DNA from: Chitinophagaceae bacterium
GTDB lineage: Bacteria; Bacteroidota; Bacteroidia; Chitinophagales; Chitinophagaceae
DNA length: 64,000 bases
Assembly (NCBI GenBank): GCA_016713965.1
Contig: JADJOC010000010.1
Coordinates: 448,304 to 512,303 of the forward strand
Reading direction: 5' to 3'
In this document: positions 49,626 through 61,827 of the stretch, in pieces
How positions within the stretch are numbered: the first letter of the stretch is position 1
Layout: each line of letters opens with the position of its first letter
The notes under the pieces: generated by a model
Databases searched by the model: none
What the model saw: the letters and a program-made list of their open reading frames with translations, nothing else
Told to the model about the DNA's origin: nothing
Position numbers and translations under genes: made by a program

Positions 49626-51921
49626 ATGAGAGTATTAATTATATATAGTATATTTTTTTTACTGTTTGTAAGTAGTTGCAAAGTAGCAAAGTATTTGCCA
49701 CCCGGCGAAAAGCTATATAAGGGATCTACAATAAAAGTTAAAAAAGAAGGCGATGTAAAAAATTCTGCACGTTCGCTGAAAAAGCTACTAGGCCAGGCTG
49801 TAAGGCCAAAGCCAAATAAGTTTATATTAGGCCAGCCTTATAAAGTCTGGTGGTGGTACGTGATTGGTGAGCCCAAAAAGCAAAAGGGCATAAAAAAATG
49901 GCTACGTGATAAATTAGGAGAACCACCCGTACTTGGCAGCAGGGTAAACGCAGTCACTACTGCTGAAAATATGACTGCATTTTTAGAGAATTTGGGATAT
50001 TTTCATTCTACGGTAGCCGGAGACATGGTTAATAAAAACTATTTTACAAAAGCTGTTTATGAAGCTAAAGTTTTCCAGCAATACACAATCAAAAATATTA
50101 CCTGGGTAAGTGAGAGTTCAACTTTATAAAAATCTTTAAATAAAAAACAAAGAAGAAGCAAGAGTATATTAAAAGCAGGTAACCCATACAGGCTTAGTGA
50201 TATACAAGCTGAAAGGGAGCGGTTAGATCTTTTACTAAAAACCAGGGGATATTATTATTTTAATCCTGATTATATTTTAGTATATGCTGATAGCACCATT
50301 GGTAATCATGAAGTAAATTTATTTCTGAATATTAAAAACACAACTCCTGATCAAGCTAAACATGCATATAAAATTAACCGCATTACAGTTTTTCCAAATT
50401 ACACTCTACTAAATCCCCCGCCAGATACCAGCAAAACAGGTACTATAGAAATTGATAGTATTTTAATCAGGGATACCATAAATAATTTTAAACCCGAATT
50501 ATTCAAACGGACCATCACTTACAGGCCAGGTAGCACTTACAGCAGCATTAAACAAAATACAACACTTAACCGCCTTATTAATTTGGGGACTTTTAAGTTT
50601 GTAAAAAACCGCTTCGAACCTACAAAAAGTACAATAGATTCTAATTTATTAAATGTATATTATTATTTAACACCAGCCAAGCAAAAATCTTTCCAGGCAG
50701 AAATTGATGGTTTTTCTAAAGAAAACAGGTTTATAGGATCACAGGTAAGTGTTAACTGGAAGAACAGGAATACATTTAAAAATGCTGAATTATTCACAGT
50801 TAAGGCCTATGGTGGTTTTGAAGTATCTCTTAACGATTCTCTTAAGAGAAATAACAATTTTAGAGTCGGAGGAGAAGCCACTTTAAATTTTCCGAGATAT
50901 GTTATCCCATTTATACGAATAAGAGAGAGTAATTTGTACACCCCACGCACACAGCTGCTTTTAGGATATGAATTTTTTGTAAAGCAAAGTTTATATACAA
51001 AAAATGTATTCCGTTTTCAATACGAATTTAATTGGAAAGAAACCAGCAATAAACAACATATTTTAGCTCCTATTGCTATTACATATTTAAATGCAAGTAA
51101 TATAAGTGATACATTTAAAAAAGAGGCAATTCAAAACCCTTCAATACTTTTTAATGTTTATTCTGAAGCCATCTTAGGTTCTTTTTATTCCTACACATTT
51201 AATACCCTAAATCCTGTTGCAAGAAATCAATGGTATTTTTATGGCAGTTTAGATTTATCAGGTAATATTGCAGGGTTGGTTACAGGTGCAAAAAACTTTC
51301 GTGAAAAAACAGTTTTAGATGCTCCATTTGCACAATATGTAAAAACAGATGTGGACTTACGCTATAAAAAAACCTTTAGAAATAAAATGCAATGGGCTAA
51401 CCGTTTACAGGTTGGGGTAGGATTGCCATATCATAATTCTGCCTTACTTCCTTTTTCTAAACAATACATTATAGGAGGATCAAGTTCATTAAGAGGATTT
51501 CCTGTACGCACAATCGGGCCCGGCAGCTATTTGCCTACTATTAATGATCAAAGGTTTTTTCAGGTTATCGGAGGAGATTATAAAATTTTGCTAAATACTG
51601 AATTGCGCTTTCCTTTATTTGGTAAATTTAGTGGTGCAGTATTTGCTGATATAGGAAATATATGGACAAAAGATACTATCTTGTTTGGTAAGGCAGGCCA
51701 GCTAAAAAAAGATTCGTATAAAGAACTTGCAGTAGCTTCCGGATTAGGTATCCGTTTTGATGCAAGTGTAATATTAATAAGATTAGATCTGGGAATACCA
51801 CTAAGAAAGCCTTTTTTTACCAGATGGGCAACGCTGGGTAACTGACCAGTTTAATTTTAATGATAAAGCATGGAGAAGGGATAATCTTATACTAAATATA
51901 GCAATCGGGTATCCTTTTTAA
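49626..51921 (+). CDS. TamA/BamA-like outer-membrane barrel lipoprotein (frameshifts)
   Basis: The lipobox FVSSCKVAKYLPPGEKLY opens an Omp85-type protein of about 765 residues. POTRA-like repeats follow (ENLGYFHSTVAGDMV; RLDLLLKTRGYYYFNPDYI). The 16-stranded barrel has the signature LRGFPVRTIGPGSY. The frame shifts near 50128, and at 51838 (DGQRWVTDQFNFNDKAW). The true C-terminus is ILNIAIGYPF with terminal Phe at 51916-51918, the standard outer-membrane insertion signal; the stop is 51919-51921. It follows tamB with no gap, so it is probably the TamA partner, here carrying a lipid anchor as is common in Bacteroidota. Confidence 0.85.
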
Positions 51922-51939
51922 TGAAATTAAAAACTATAA

Positions 51940-54077
51940 ATGAAGAAATTCTTAAAGTACTTTATAATAATAATAATTCTTGTAGGTATTGGTGGTTACA
52001 TCTTCTGGCAACAATATAAAAAGCGTTTTATAAAAGATACCATTAGCGATTCTATTATAAAAAATACAGATAGCCTTTATACTATTAACTATGACAGTTC
52101 CTCGATTGATGAGATCAATGGTAACGCATCTTTTTATGATCTTCAAATTCAACCGGACTCTGCAATAAAAGAATTGTTTAAAAGCAGGAATGATCTTCCT
52201 AATGCTTTATATAATATTAAAGTAAAAGAAATACAGGTTGTAGGAGTAGATGTTGCAGGATTGGTTAAAAAGGAAAATTTGACAACAAAGAAAATTGTAC
52301 TAAATCAACCTTCCATCCAGATTACTAATACAGGAGCTGATAAACCAAAAGAATTTACTTATAAAGATACGCTTCAATTGTATCAACAAATATTGGGAAA
52401 GTTTAAAAACATTAACGCCGGTGCAATACAAATAATTAATGGTTCAGTTCTTATAACTGATAATAAAGGCAAATCATTAACTACACTGGAAAATATTAAT
52501 GTGGAACTTAAAAATTTTTTAGTTGATAGTACCCGCAATTACCAAAATGTAATCAGCTATTTTATAAAAGATGTGAAAATTACGGTAGAGAATATACAGC
52601 TTCCCGAATCAAAAAATGATACACGTATTAACATGGTAGGCATCGAATATGACGCTGCAAAAAGAATATTGTATGTTAAAGAAATCCAGCAATATAAATC
52701 GGATGCAATTCAACCGTTAACTGATCTTAAAAATATACAAATAAATCAATTAAATACTGATGCCTTTATTTTATATCACGAATTAAAGGCTGGTATGATA
52801 ACTTGTGATGGGGGATTAGTTACTATTTACAAAAATACCAAGCAAGACAAAACAAAAAAGAATAATAATATAATTCAATTTTCATCAAACATAATTGATG
52901 AAGCAAAAATTGAAGGGGTAAAGTTAGGCAATACTAAAGTAATCATAAGCAATCCTTTACGTCCCGGCGATGAGCCTTTTATTATTAATGACGTAAAATT
53001 TACTGCAACAAAAGTAGCCAGTGTAACAGAGGCAAGCACTGTAGCTCAAATGATAAATACTGCAGATTGGGAATTATCTGCCGGTAATTTTTCTTTAGTT
53101 ACAAAGGATAAATTATATAAAATAATAGCAAATAATATTTTAATAAATAATTTAAAATCTTATGTAGAAGTTAAGAATATAAATATTAAGCCACTCTTGA
53201 CTGAGGCGGCATTTGTTAGAAAGAGCAGACACCAGCGGGATAGGTTTGATTTAAGCTTTAATAATATCATACTTCGGCAGGTAAATTTTAAAAAATTAAT
53301 TATTGATAATTCGCTTGAGATAGAAAACGCTTCATTACAGCCGGTTATGAAAATATTTAATGACCGGACTTTGCCGCCAGATCCTAATAGCAAAGTAGGT
53401 AAATATCCACACCAGTTATTATTAAAAATGGGCTTGCCAATATATATAAAAACTTTACAGGTAAAAGATGGAAGCATAGCTTATAAAGAAAAGGCTGTAA
53501 AATCTAGATTAACAGGAAATGTTTTTTTTACACATCTTAATGCCACAATAAATAATCTGACTAATATAAATCAAAAATACAATCTAATGCATTTTGTAAT
53601 TTAAATGCCAGCGCATTATTTTTAGGCAAGGCAAAGTTGTCTACAAGATGGCGATTACCTTTAAGTGCAGGAAATAAAAACTTTACAGCAACCGGTACAG
53701 TAAAGCAAATGAATGCAACACTATTGAACCAGATAATTGAGCCATTGGCAATGGCTTCTGTAAAGGAAGGCAAGATAAAGAAATTGGATTTTAACCTATC
53801 CGGTAATGATTATAAAGGCACAGGAGACGTCCTGTTTCTTTACAATGATCTTAATGTTGAGATTTTAAAAAAAGGAAAAGATGATGAGCTTAAAACCAGG
53901 GATTTAATAAGTTTTTTTGCCAATAAACTGGTGAAAAATGAAAACCCACGGGGAGACGAAACCTATACAGGCAAGGTTGATTTTGAAAGAGATATTTATA
54001 AGTCGTTTTTTAATCTACTTTGGAAAAGCTTGTTTGATGGGGTTAAAAAAACAGTACTGGGTAAAAAAAATAAATAA
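51940..54077 (+). CDS. AsmA/DUF748-like periplasm-spanning protein (frameshift)
   Basis: About 712 residues: an N-terminal membrane anchor (YFIIIIILVGIGGYIFW), then a long repetitive beta region (NIKVKEIQVVGVDVAGLV, NVELKNFLVDS, GSVLITDNKGKSLTTL) and a short helical basic end (SFFANKLVKNENPRGDE ... TVLGKKNK). The architecture is that of AsmA-like proteins that form hydrophobic grooves for lipids between membranes. The frame shifts near 53590, joining CNLNASALFLGKAKLSTRW. It is 18 bases after the TamA-like gene, so the three genes form an envelope operon. The family assignment is by shape; sequence marks are weak. Confidence 0.7.
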
Positions 54078-54119
54078 ATAATTGCTAGTCTTTATATAGC
54101 TTAATTTATAATATGCTGT

Positions 54120-54737
54120 TTAGTCTGGGTTTGAAAAACCTTGTTCAATTTTATGCATCAATGTAGAAATAGGCCCTTCCATTTTATTAGTTTTATCATC
54201 AAGCGTAGTATCACCTAATAATTCACCGATATTTAATATAGCAGGGAGATAAGGTAATATATTATTCCTTTCAGACGTTAATGTATCTTTAATACCGGCT
54301 ATTTTATCCTCGTCTTTTAGATTGTCCTTTATAATATTTACTGCCTCCGCTGATATTTCATTAATCTTTATTTCTGTTTCCGCCTGGGTGTATGATGAAT
54401 AAGAAGCTATTCTTTTTATAACTTCAGTTTTTTGTTTGCCAAAAATAGTAGCTGCCCAATTTAACGGATTTGAATTATTTAAAACTGTTTGTACTCCGGC
54501 ATCAGTTTTCAAAATTTTATATAAGGCTGTTAATACTGATGGTATAGCGGCCTGGGCCAAACGTGCTTCCGGATGTACAGCGGCTTCTAATGGTATATCC
54601 TGTGTATTTGGATCCACTTTTTTTAAAGCAGGGTATCCTAAATTTTCTTGTATTTTTCCAGTATTTGTATCGACATAGAAATATTTTTTAATGGGTAAAA
54701 AGATAAATATACCTTTTAGTAAGAATAATTGTACCAA
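54120..54737 (-). CDS. Hypothetical protein
   Basis: This is an open frame of up to 205 residues. The conserved-looking part starts at KKYFYVDTNTGKIQENLGYP; the first 18 residues may not be translated and the true start is unclear. The body is helical and charged (AVHPEARLAQAAIPSVLTAL, KIASYSSYTQAETEIKI), ending EQGFSNPD. There is no signal peptide and no family is recognised. It converges on the AsmA-like gene 42 bases away. The 293-base region 54738-55030 upstream shows no gene. Confidence 0.5.
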   Translation of the reverse strand: MVQLFLLKGIFIFLPIKKYFYVDTNTGKIQENLGYPALKKVDPNTQDIPLEAAVHPEARLAQAAIPSVLTALYKILKTDAGVQTVLNNSNPLNWAATIFGKQKTEVIKRIASYSSYTQAETEIKINEISAEAVNIIKDNLKDEDKIAGIKDTLTSERNNILPYLPAILNIGELLGDTTLDDKTNKMEGPISTLMHKIEQGFSNPD

Positions 54738-55030
54738 ATATTAGGTAATATTTTATATATTGATATCTTTCCATTAATGATAACTTTCTAAAATCTATTT
54801 TAATAATAATTAAAAAAAGCAAGCATATTATTTTATCCTGAATTGCAATTTTATGTACCCAATTTGTAGAATAAATTACCCAATAGTAAAAAATTCGCTC
54901 AGTATTCATTTTATAAAACCTGAGGAATACAGTATTCACGAGTATATGAAGTATAAGAAAGAAAATGGTATGAAGTTGGATCTTAATTAATAAGAATTCA
55001 AACAATCCATTATTAAAATTTTATTATATT

Positions 55031-55375
55031 ATGAGCACTCCAACCGGATATATGACCACACTAAGTTCAATATTAGAAAAATTACGTGTAAAAAAACGTG
55101 ATAATGAATTTAGAATGTTCCCAGAAGGATTTGGTATAGGAAACGGAAAATTTTATAACCCGGAAGAATTAAAAATAATTAAAACATACCGTTTTGAAGG
55201 CGATTCTGACCCTTCTGACTCATGTGTAGTATATGTATTTGAGGCTAATGATGGGTTGATCGGATATAGTATTGATGCGTATGGAGCATATAGCAACCAT
55301 GAAGATGATGGTTATGACGATTTTATCCGTAAAATTTCTATGGAAGAAAGAGATGAACAGATAATTTTTGAATAG
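55031..55375 (+). CDS. Small Bacteroidota protein of unknown function
   Basis: This 114-residue acidic protein has the segment KTYRFEGDSDPSDSCVVYVF followed by ANDGLIGYSIDAYGAYSNH. Small proteins with this RFEG-SDP...VYA pattern are common in Chitinophagaceae and are sometimes labelled phosphoribosylpyrophosphate synthetase, wrongly in my view, since they lack its domains. It is probably cytoplasmic and is followed by a terminator. Confidence 0.65.
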   Translation: MSTPTGYMTTLSSILEKLRVKKRDNEFRMFPEGFGIGNGKFYNPEELKIIKTYRFEGDSDPSDSCVVYVFEANDGLIGYSIDAYGAYSNHEDDGYDDFIRKISMEERDEQIIFE

Positions 55376-55402
55376 TTGTTATTACTTTAAACTTTTATTG
55401 AT

Positions 55403-55437
55403 AAAAGGTATTGCCATAAATGCAATACCTTTTTTTA
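55403..55437 (+). terminator. Rho-independent terminator
   Basis: AAAAGGTATTGC (55403-55414) pairs with GCAATACCTTTT (55422-55433), followed by a T run, 28 bases after the stop of the small gene. Confidence 0.88.
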
Positions 55438-55515
55438 TCAAATTTTTTATTTTATAAATAAAAAATAATAATTACTTTTTATTATTTTTATTACTATATC
55501 ATATTTATAATCTAA

Positions 55516-58500
55516 ATGTCTCAATTAAATATTCAGGCAAATTCTGAAAAATTTCAGTTTCTTTCTAAAGAAGGGGAAATGGGTAGGCTTATAAATTCTA
55601 TTGATTGGTCAAAAACAGCTGTTGGAATACCAGATAACTGGCCTCAAAGCCTGCGTAGCACAATTAATATAATTCTCGAATCACATTTTCCAATGTGCAT
55701 TGCCTGGGGTACAGAATTTATTCAATTTTATAATGATTCTTATAAGTCAATATTGGGGGCTAACAAACACCCTGCGCTTGGAATATGTTTTAAAGAAACG
55801 TTCGCTGAAATATGGGATATAATTAGTCCTATGCTTTATGGTGTTATGAATGGGAAATCTGTTGGGCTTAACGAATTTATGTTGCCACTTAACAGAAATG
55901 GATATACAGAAGAGTGCTACTTCACTTTTTCGTATAGCCCTATCCGTGATGAATCCGGGAAAGTAGGCGGAGTGTTAATTACAATAATTGAAATTACTGA
56001 ACAAGTAATAAGCCGGAAAAAAATTGAAGAAAATGAACAACGTTTAAAACTTGCTATACAAACTACTAATCTGGGAACCTGGGAGTATAGCTATGATAAT
56101 GATGAATTAATATGGTCTGAAGAGTGCAGGAATATATATGGGTTACCAAAAGAAACTAAAATAAATTTGCAGGTTTTTCGAGACTATATTTATCCGGAAG
56201 ATAGGGAATATGTGCAACAGGAAATACAAAAATCTAAAAACCCTGATAGTGCAGGAATCTACGATATAATATACCGTATTGTACAATATGGTAATAATAG
56301 TATTCGGTGGATAAGAGCACAGGGAAAAGTGTTTTTTACCCAGGAAAAAATCCCGGGCAAATTTATTGGCACTGTGCTGGATATTACTGAGAATAAAAAT
56401 GCACTTTTAGCATTAGAAAATAGTGAGCAACGGTTAAATATTGCTATTGACGCGGCAGAATTGGGCACATGGGAGCTTGACCTGGTAACAAAAAAAATTG
56501 AATACTCCAAACGATACCTGGAAATATTGGGTTATCATGAATCTGAGCATCCGGAACATAAAGAAATTTTAAAGCGTATCTATCCTCCCGACATATCTGT
56601 GCGTGAACAAGCAATGAAAGATGCTTACACTACAGGAATTTTAAATATGGAAATCCGTCTTCTAGGCCCTATAGAAAAATCAATAATATGGATAAAATGC
56701 AAAGGAAAAGTTTTATAATAAAATGAATGTGCCTCAAAAAATGATGGGTACAATTATGGACATTACCGAAGAAAAAGAACAGCAGGTTGAATTGCGGGAA
56801 AGTGAACAACTTTTTAAAACCGTGGCAGATACGGCTCCTGTAATGGTTTGGATGGCAGGTGCTGATACATTACGTTATTTTTTTAATAAGGGATGGCAGG
56901 ATTTTACAGGGAGAGAAATTGCGCAGGAATTAGGAAACGGCTGGATAGAAGGTGTACATCCTGATGACCTTAAGCCATATCTGGATACATATTTATCGTC
57001 TTTCAGTACACAAAAAGAATTTCGTATTGAGTACCGGTTAAGGAGATATGATAATCAGTTTAGATGGGTATCGGCTAAAGGTGTACCCAGGTATGCAGTT
57101 GATGGAACTTTTATTGGTTTTATTGGTTGCTGTATGGATATAGATGAGTCCAAAACCATATCAGATAAATTAAAGGAAAATGAAGCACGTTACAGGCAAC
57201 TGGTACAAAGTATGCCTGCAGCCGTATATACTTGTGATGTTGAAGGCAGGATAATGCTTTTTAATAAAGCTGCAACCGTTCTTTGGGGACGCATGCCCAA
57301 AACCCATAAAGAACTGTGGACAACGTCTTTTAAGATGTATGATACCAACGGGCAGTTATTAACGCTTAGTCAATCCCCCCTGTCATTAGCTTTAAAAGAA
57401 GGCAAGGCATATGAGGTAGAATTTGTTATAGAACGTTTGGACGGAGCAAAACGTAATGTATTGGCACATGCACGTCCATTATATGATAATAAAGACAAAA
57501 TTATTGGAGCTATTAAAGTCGTAGTAGATATTACCGAAAGGAAACTTGCAGAGTTATTGTCACAAGAAAATGAGCAAAAATTTCGTTTCCTTGCCGATTC
57601 AATACCCCAGCAAATATGGACAGGTGACAGGTTGGGCAATCTGAATTATTATAACAAGTCAGTATATGATTATTCAGGCTTAACCTTTCACCAAATTAAA
57701 AATAGCGGATGGGTGCAAATAGTTCATCCGGATGATCGTGATGAGAGTATACGCAAGTGGATGCACGCTGTAGCAACAGGAGAAGATTATAACATTGAAC
57801 ACCGGTTTCGCCGCCATGATGGAGAATACCGGTGGCAATTAAGCAGGGCGCTGCCGCACAAAGCCAGCACCGGGGAAATACAAATGTGGGTAGGTACCAG
57901 TACTGATATACATGAAATAAAGGAAATAGAACAGCAAAAAGATTTCTTTATAAGTATGGCCAGCCATGAGCTAAAAACGCCGGTTACTTCTATTAAAGGA
58001 TATATACAGATACTTCAAAGCTTTTATGATGAAAGCAAAGATGATTTTCTTAAAAACTCTTTAGGAAAAGTCAATAATCAAATCCTGAAATTAACAAAGC
58101 TTATCTCAGAATTACTTGATTTATCAAAAATAAAATCTGGTAACCTGCAATTAAATAAGGAACATTTCTGCCTGAATAAAATGATAGGTGAAGTTGTAGA
58201 AGAAATTAAGCATATTGAACCTGGTTATGAAATTATTTTTTCTTCCGGTAATAAAGAAATTACAGTATATGCTGATAGGGAAAGGATAGGGCAGGTGCTT
58301 GTTAATTTTTTAACCAATGCTATTAAATATTCTCCTAATTCAAAAGTTATAAATATAACAAGTAATATTGCAAATAATTATGCAGAAATTTCTGTAGCAG
58401 ATAATGGTATAGGTATCAACAAGGCCGATCAGGAAAAAATATTCCAGCGTTTTTACAGGGTAGAAGGTAAAAGCGAAAAAACTTTTCCCGGATTTGGAAT

Positions 58501-58612
58501 CGGGTTGTTTATTGCATCGGAAATTATACAAAGGCACGACGGAAAAATTGGTGTTAATAGTACCCTTGGAAAAGGATCAGTTTTTAATTTTTCTTTACCG
58601 GTAAATTTATAG
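55516..58612 (+). CDS. Multi-PAS sensor histidine kinase (frameshift)
   Basis: About 1030 residues, cytoplasmic, with no membrane helix. Six PAS domains run in order. They begin near NWPQSLRSTINIILESHFPM (1), RLKLAIQTTNLGTWEYSYD (2), RLNIAIDAAELGTWELDLV (3), LFKTVADTAPVMVWMAGAD (4), YRQLVQSMPAAVYTCDVEG (5) and FRFLADSIPQQIWTGDRLG (6), with PAC tails such as GTVLDITENK. HisKA carries the phospho-accepting His in MASHELKTPVTSIKG. HATPase shows NFLTNAIKYSP, VADNGIGI and FPGFGIGLFIASEII. The frame is lost at 56716, where one T is missing (GKVFYNKMNVPQK). The response regulator gene lies 8 bases downstream. The signal sensed is unknown. Confidence 0.88.
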
Positions 58613-58620
58613 AAAAATAT

Positions 58621-59031
58621 ATGTTAAATGAAAAATATCATGTTGTAGTAATAGATGATAATGAGGATATCCTTTTCATGTTAAAAACAATGTTACAATT
58701 AAAAGGATATAAAGTTTCAATAAAAGAAAATGCAGAAAATATCGAGCCATTTATCGAATCAGTCCTGCCTGATGTTATCCTTATGGATATGTTACTTTCT
58801 GGCGCAGACGGACGTGAAATTTGCAAAAATCTGAAAGAAAATCAAACCATAAAAAGTATCCCGGTTATTATGATGTCTGCTTTACCGCAGGCAGAGCAAT
58901 TATGCCTGGCAAATGGAGCAAACTTTTTTTTAGGAAAGCCTTTTGAAATGAATGATCTGCTCCAAACCGTTTCAAAAGCAATAGCTTCTAATGAGGATAA
59001 GGATAATGATATGTCTGCTTATATCCAATAA
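58621..59031 (+). CDS. Single-domain response regulator
   Basis: This 136-residue receiver domain has the acidic pocket VVVIDDNEDIL, phospho-acceptor Asp in DVILMDMLLSGADG near residue 57, the Ser of IMMSAL, and the Lys of FFLGKPFEM. There is no output domain, so it probably passes phosphate on or acts by protein contact. It starts 8 bases after the multi-PAS kinase, its likely partner. Confidence 0.9.
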   Translation: MLNEKYHVVVIDDNEDILFMLKTMLQLKGYKVSIKENAENIEPFIESVLPDVILMDMLLSGADGREICKNLKENQTIKSIPVIMMSALPQAEQLCLANGANFFLGKPFEMNDLLQTVSKAIASNEDKDNDMSAYIQ

Positions 59032-59082
59032 TTAATTACTATAAGTGTAATACCGTACTAAAAGAATTAACTTTACACCGGA

Positions 59083-60882
59083 ATGAAACACCTTTTTACA
59101 CTTAATAAATACTTTTGGAAATATCGCTGGCACTTTTTCCTTGGTATATTGTTTGTTATTTTAACCAATTATTTTAGAATTCTATCACCACAAATTACCG
59201 GGTATATTGTAAACTCGGTTGTAGCTGCTATTAAACCTGGCGCAATAAAGCATACCAATTATGATGCAGGTGTGCAGGCTATAATTAACTGGTTTGAAAA
59301 TAAACCCCATAATAAAATTTTGTTTGCAGGTTTAATACTTTTACTGATTGCCTTAATCAGTGGATTTTTCTTATTTCTGATGCGGCAAACTATAATAGTG
59401 ATGAGCAGGCACATTGAATATGATCAAAAAAATGAAGTATACAAACATTATCAAACCCTTGATATAAATTTTTACAAAACACATAGCACAGGCGACTTAA
59501 TGAACCGCATAGCAGAAGATGTCAGCAGGGTAAGAATGTATACCGGGCCCGCAATAATGTATTTTATTAACCTGGCTGCCGTTATACTTTTTAGCGTATA
59601 CTTTATGGTTAAAACTAATCTTACCCTCACCATAGTAGCTCTATCACCTTTGCCGATATTAGCTATAACTATTTAGCTTGTTAACAATACCATCAATAAA
59701 AAAAGTGAAAAAATACAATCCCTGTTAAGTGATTTAACTACTAATGCTCAGGAATCTTATGCAGGCATAAGGGTAATAAAAGCCTTCGGGCAGGAAAAAA
59801 CAATGCTTAACTTTTTTAAAAAAAATAGCGAAGATTACAGGCATAATGCTTTGAGCCTGGCAAAAACAGAAGCCATCTATTTTCCCAGCATGGCGCTTCT
59901 TATCGGTATAAGCACTTTGATGACAGTGATGGTAGGTGCATTAATGGTGGGTAGAAATGAAATTTCTATAGGTGTCATAGCAGAGTTTGTTTTATATATT
60001 CAAATGCTTACTTTTCCTGTAAGCGCTATTGGCTGGACAGCCAGCATGACCCAGCGGGCAGCCACATCCCAAAAAAGAATAAATGAGTTTTTATTACAGC
60101 AAACAGCCATAAAAAACAGTGAAAATAGCATTCTGGCTAATTTGCAGGGAAATATTGATTTTAATAATGTAAGCTTTACTTATCCGCATACCGGTATACA
60201 AGCCATAAAAAACTTTTCTCTGCAAATAAAAGCAGGTGAAAAAATTGCCATAATCGGCAAAACCGGGGCCGGTAAATCTACCATTGTGCAATTACTGTTA
60301 CGCATGTACGATATACAGCAGGGCAGTATTACTTACGATGGCATATCTGTACCTGACATCGATTTGAACTCATTACGACAGCAGATAAGTTATATACCCC
60401 AGGATATTTTTTTATTTAGCGATACCATTGCAAATAATATAAAATTTGGTTTAAATAATGCTTTGATGAGCAGGTTATACAAGCCGCAAAGCAAGCAAGT
60501 ATACACAACGAAATTGAAGGTTTTCCGTTAGGATATCAAACTCTGGTAGGAGAAAGAGGAATAACCTTAAGCGGTGGTCAAAAACAACGGATATCAATAG
60601 CCCGTGCATTAATAAATAATCCTAAAATTGTAATTTTGATGACTGCCTGAGTGCTGTAGATACCAAAACAGAAAAAGAAATAATAGGAAATTTACAAACA
60701 TACCTTACCAGTAAAACAGCAATTATCATTACCCACAGGATTTTCTCTCTTTTGAATTTGATAAAATAATTGTATTAAATGAAGGGGAAATTATAGAAAC
60801 AGGCACACACCACGAACTTATAGCAAAAAATGGTTATTATTCAGAAATGTATGCCAGGCAACAGGTAAATGACGAGACCTAA
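59083..60882 (+). CDS. ABC exporter, MsbA-like (in-frame stop, frameshifts)
   Basis: About 599 residues: six membrane helices in the first 320, then an ATPase with Walker A GKTGAGKST, Q-loop YIPQDIFLFSD, a canonical LSGGQKQRISIARAL, and a D-loop LSAVDTKTEKEI. TAG at 59674-59676 interrupts the frame after LAITI; the same frame reopens at once with LVNNTINKKSEKIQSLL. Shifts follow near 60470 (before VIQAAKQASIHNEIEG), near 60638 (one G missing before DCLSAVD) and near 60745, and the gene ends at 60882 after RQQVNDET. Relatives flip lipid A or export drugs. All core motifs survive, unlike the exporter at 16028. Confidence 0.85.
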
Positions 60883-61012
60883 TCCGGGCTTATGGTAAAT
60901 TTGTTAAAGTGTATTTTATTCCAGGGTTATTTTTTGTGATTTGGAAAACAGTTTTATCTTTGCTGTTCCGTAAATTGAACAATCGTTTTATAACTAAAAA
61001 ATTTAAAAAACT

Positions 61013-61471
61013 GTGGGGTACGAAAACAACGACAAAAAAATGGAAAGCGTTTATAGCAAACGCATCAGGGCCGGAAAACGTAGAACTTACTTTTTTGATG
61101 TAAGGGAAACACGTGGTAATGACTTTTATTTAACTATCACCGAAAGCCGCAAGCGCTTTGACTCTGATGGGTATGACAGGCACAAAATTTTCTTATACAA
61201 AGAAGATTTTAACAAGTTTATTAAAGGCCTTAATGAAGCCGTTGATTATGTAAAAACAGAATTGATGCCTGACTTTGATTTTGATGCTTATAACTACGAT
61301 ACACCTTATGAAGGTGAAGAAGGGCAAGCAGGTACAGTGCAAAATAATGATCTTGTTAACTCAACCGCTACGGCTACTGATGTACCTATAATTCCGAAAG
61401 TAGAGGAACCTGTAGCTACAACTAGCGCACCACTTGACAATGGCAGCAGCGAAGAAGTGGATAAATGGTAA
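61013..61471 (+). CDS. DUF3276 (PUR-alpha-like) nucleic-acid-binding protein
   Basis: This 152-residue protein is read from GTG 61013 (MGYENNDKKMESVYSKRIRA). An internal ATG at 61040 is possible, but homologues keep the N-terminal segment. Core: RAGKRRTYFFDVRETRGNDF, LTITESRKRF and KIFLYKEDFNKFIKGLNEA, a PUR repeat fold found in Bacteroidota that binds single-stranded nucleic acid. An acidic, Thr/Val-rich disordered tail ends in EEVDKW. A terminator follows at 61490. Confidence 0.88.
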   Translation: MGYENNDKKMESVYSKRIRAGKRRTYFFDVRETRGNDFYLTITESRKRFDSDGYDRHKIFLYKEDFNKFIKGLNEAVDYVKTELMPDFDFDAYNYDTPYEGEEGQAGTVQNNDLVNSTATATDVPIIPKVEEPVATTSAPLDNGSSEEVDKW

Positions 61472-61489
61472 TTGAATTTTCTGCATAAT

Positions 61490-61519
61490 CAAAGCCTCTC
61501 ACATAATAGAGAGGCTTTG
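61490..61519 (+). terminator. Rho-independent terminator
   Basis: CAAAGCCTCTC (61490-61500) pairs with GAGAGGCTTTG (61509-61519), 18 bases after the DUF3276 stop. The T tract is short, so it may work in both directions. Confidence 0.8.
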
Positions 61520-61672
61520 CTATTTCAACACACTACATATTTTTTACTTAAGTTTACGTAAAAATACTGACAGGTAATTTTGCTTTATCCGGATTGATTT
61601 GTTATATTTGGATAATAATATCTAATTAATCTATTCCTGATTTTTTAAATGTTGCAATTAAACCATAGCACT

Positions 61673-61825
61673 ATGAAAAGCATTGTTACATTTTTATTAC
61701 AGTTAATAAAAACAATTACCCAGCCTAATCTTCAGCAACCTGCTGTGCAACCTTTACCCGCTTTCTGGCAAATGATCCCTATAAAAAATATGGATAAGCA
61801 GCCCAATAATAATTCTTATAACTAA
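61673..61825 (+). CDS. Small ORF, 50 residues
   Basis: MKSIVTFLLQLIKTITQPNL opens a short amphipathic protein with a Gln/Pro-rich middle, ending KNMDKQPNNNSYN. A second in-frame ATG lies at 61649. There is no known family. Support is only the open frame, the plausible helix and the adjacency of another small ORF 2 bases on. Confidence 0.35.
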   Translation: MKSIVTFLLQLIKTITQPNLQQPAVQPLPAFWQMIPIKNMDKQPNNNSYN

Positions 61826-61827
61826 AA

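Noticed and set aside
54688..55005. 105-residue minus-strand ORF upstream of the hypothetical gene
   Set aside because: It is rich in Ile, Phe and Tyr from AT-rich DNA, with no signal peptide logic or conserved pattern, and it overlaps the doubtful start of the next gene.
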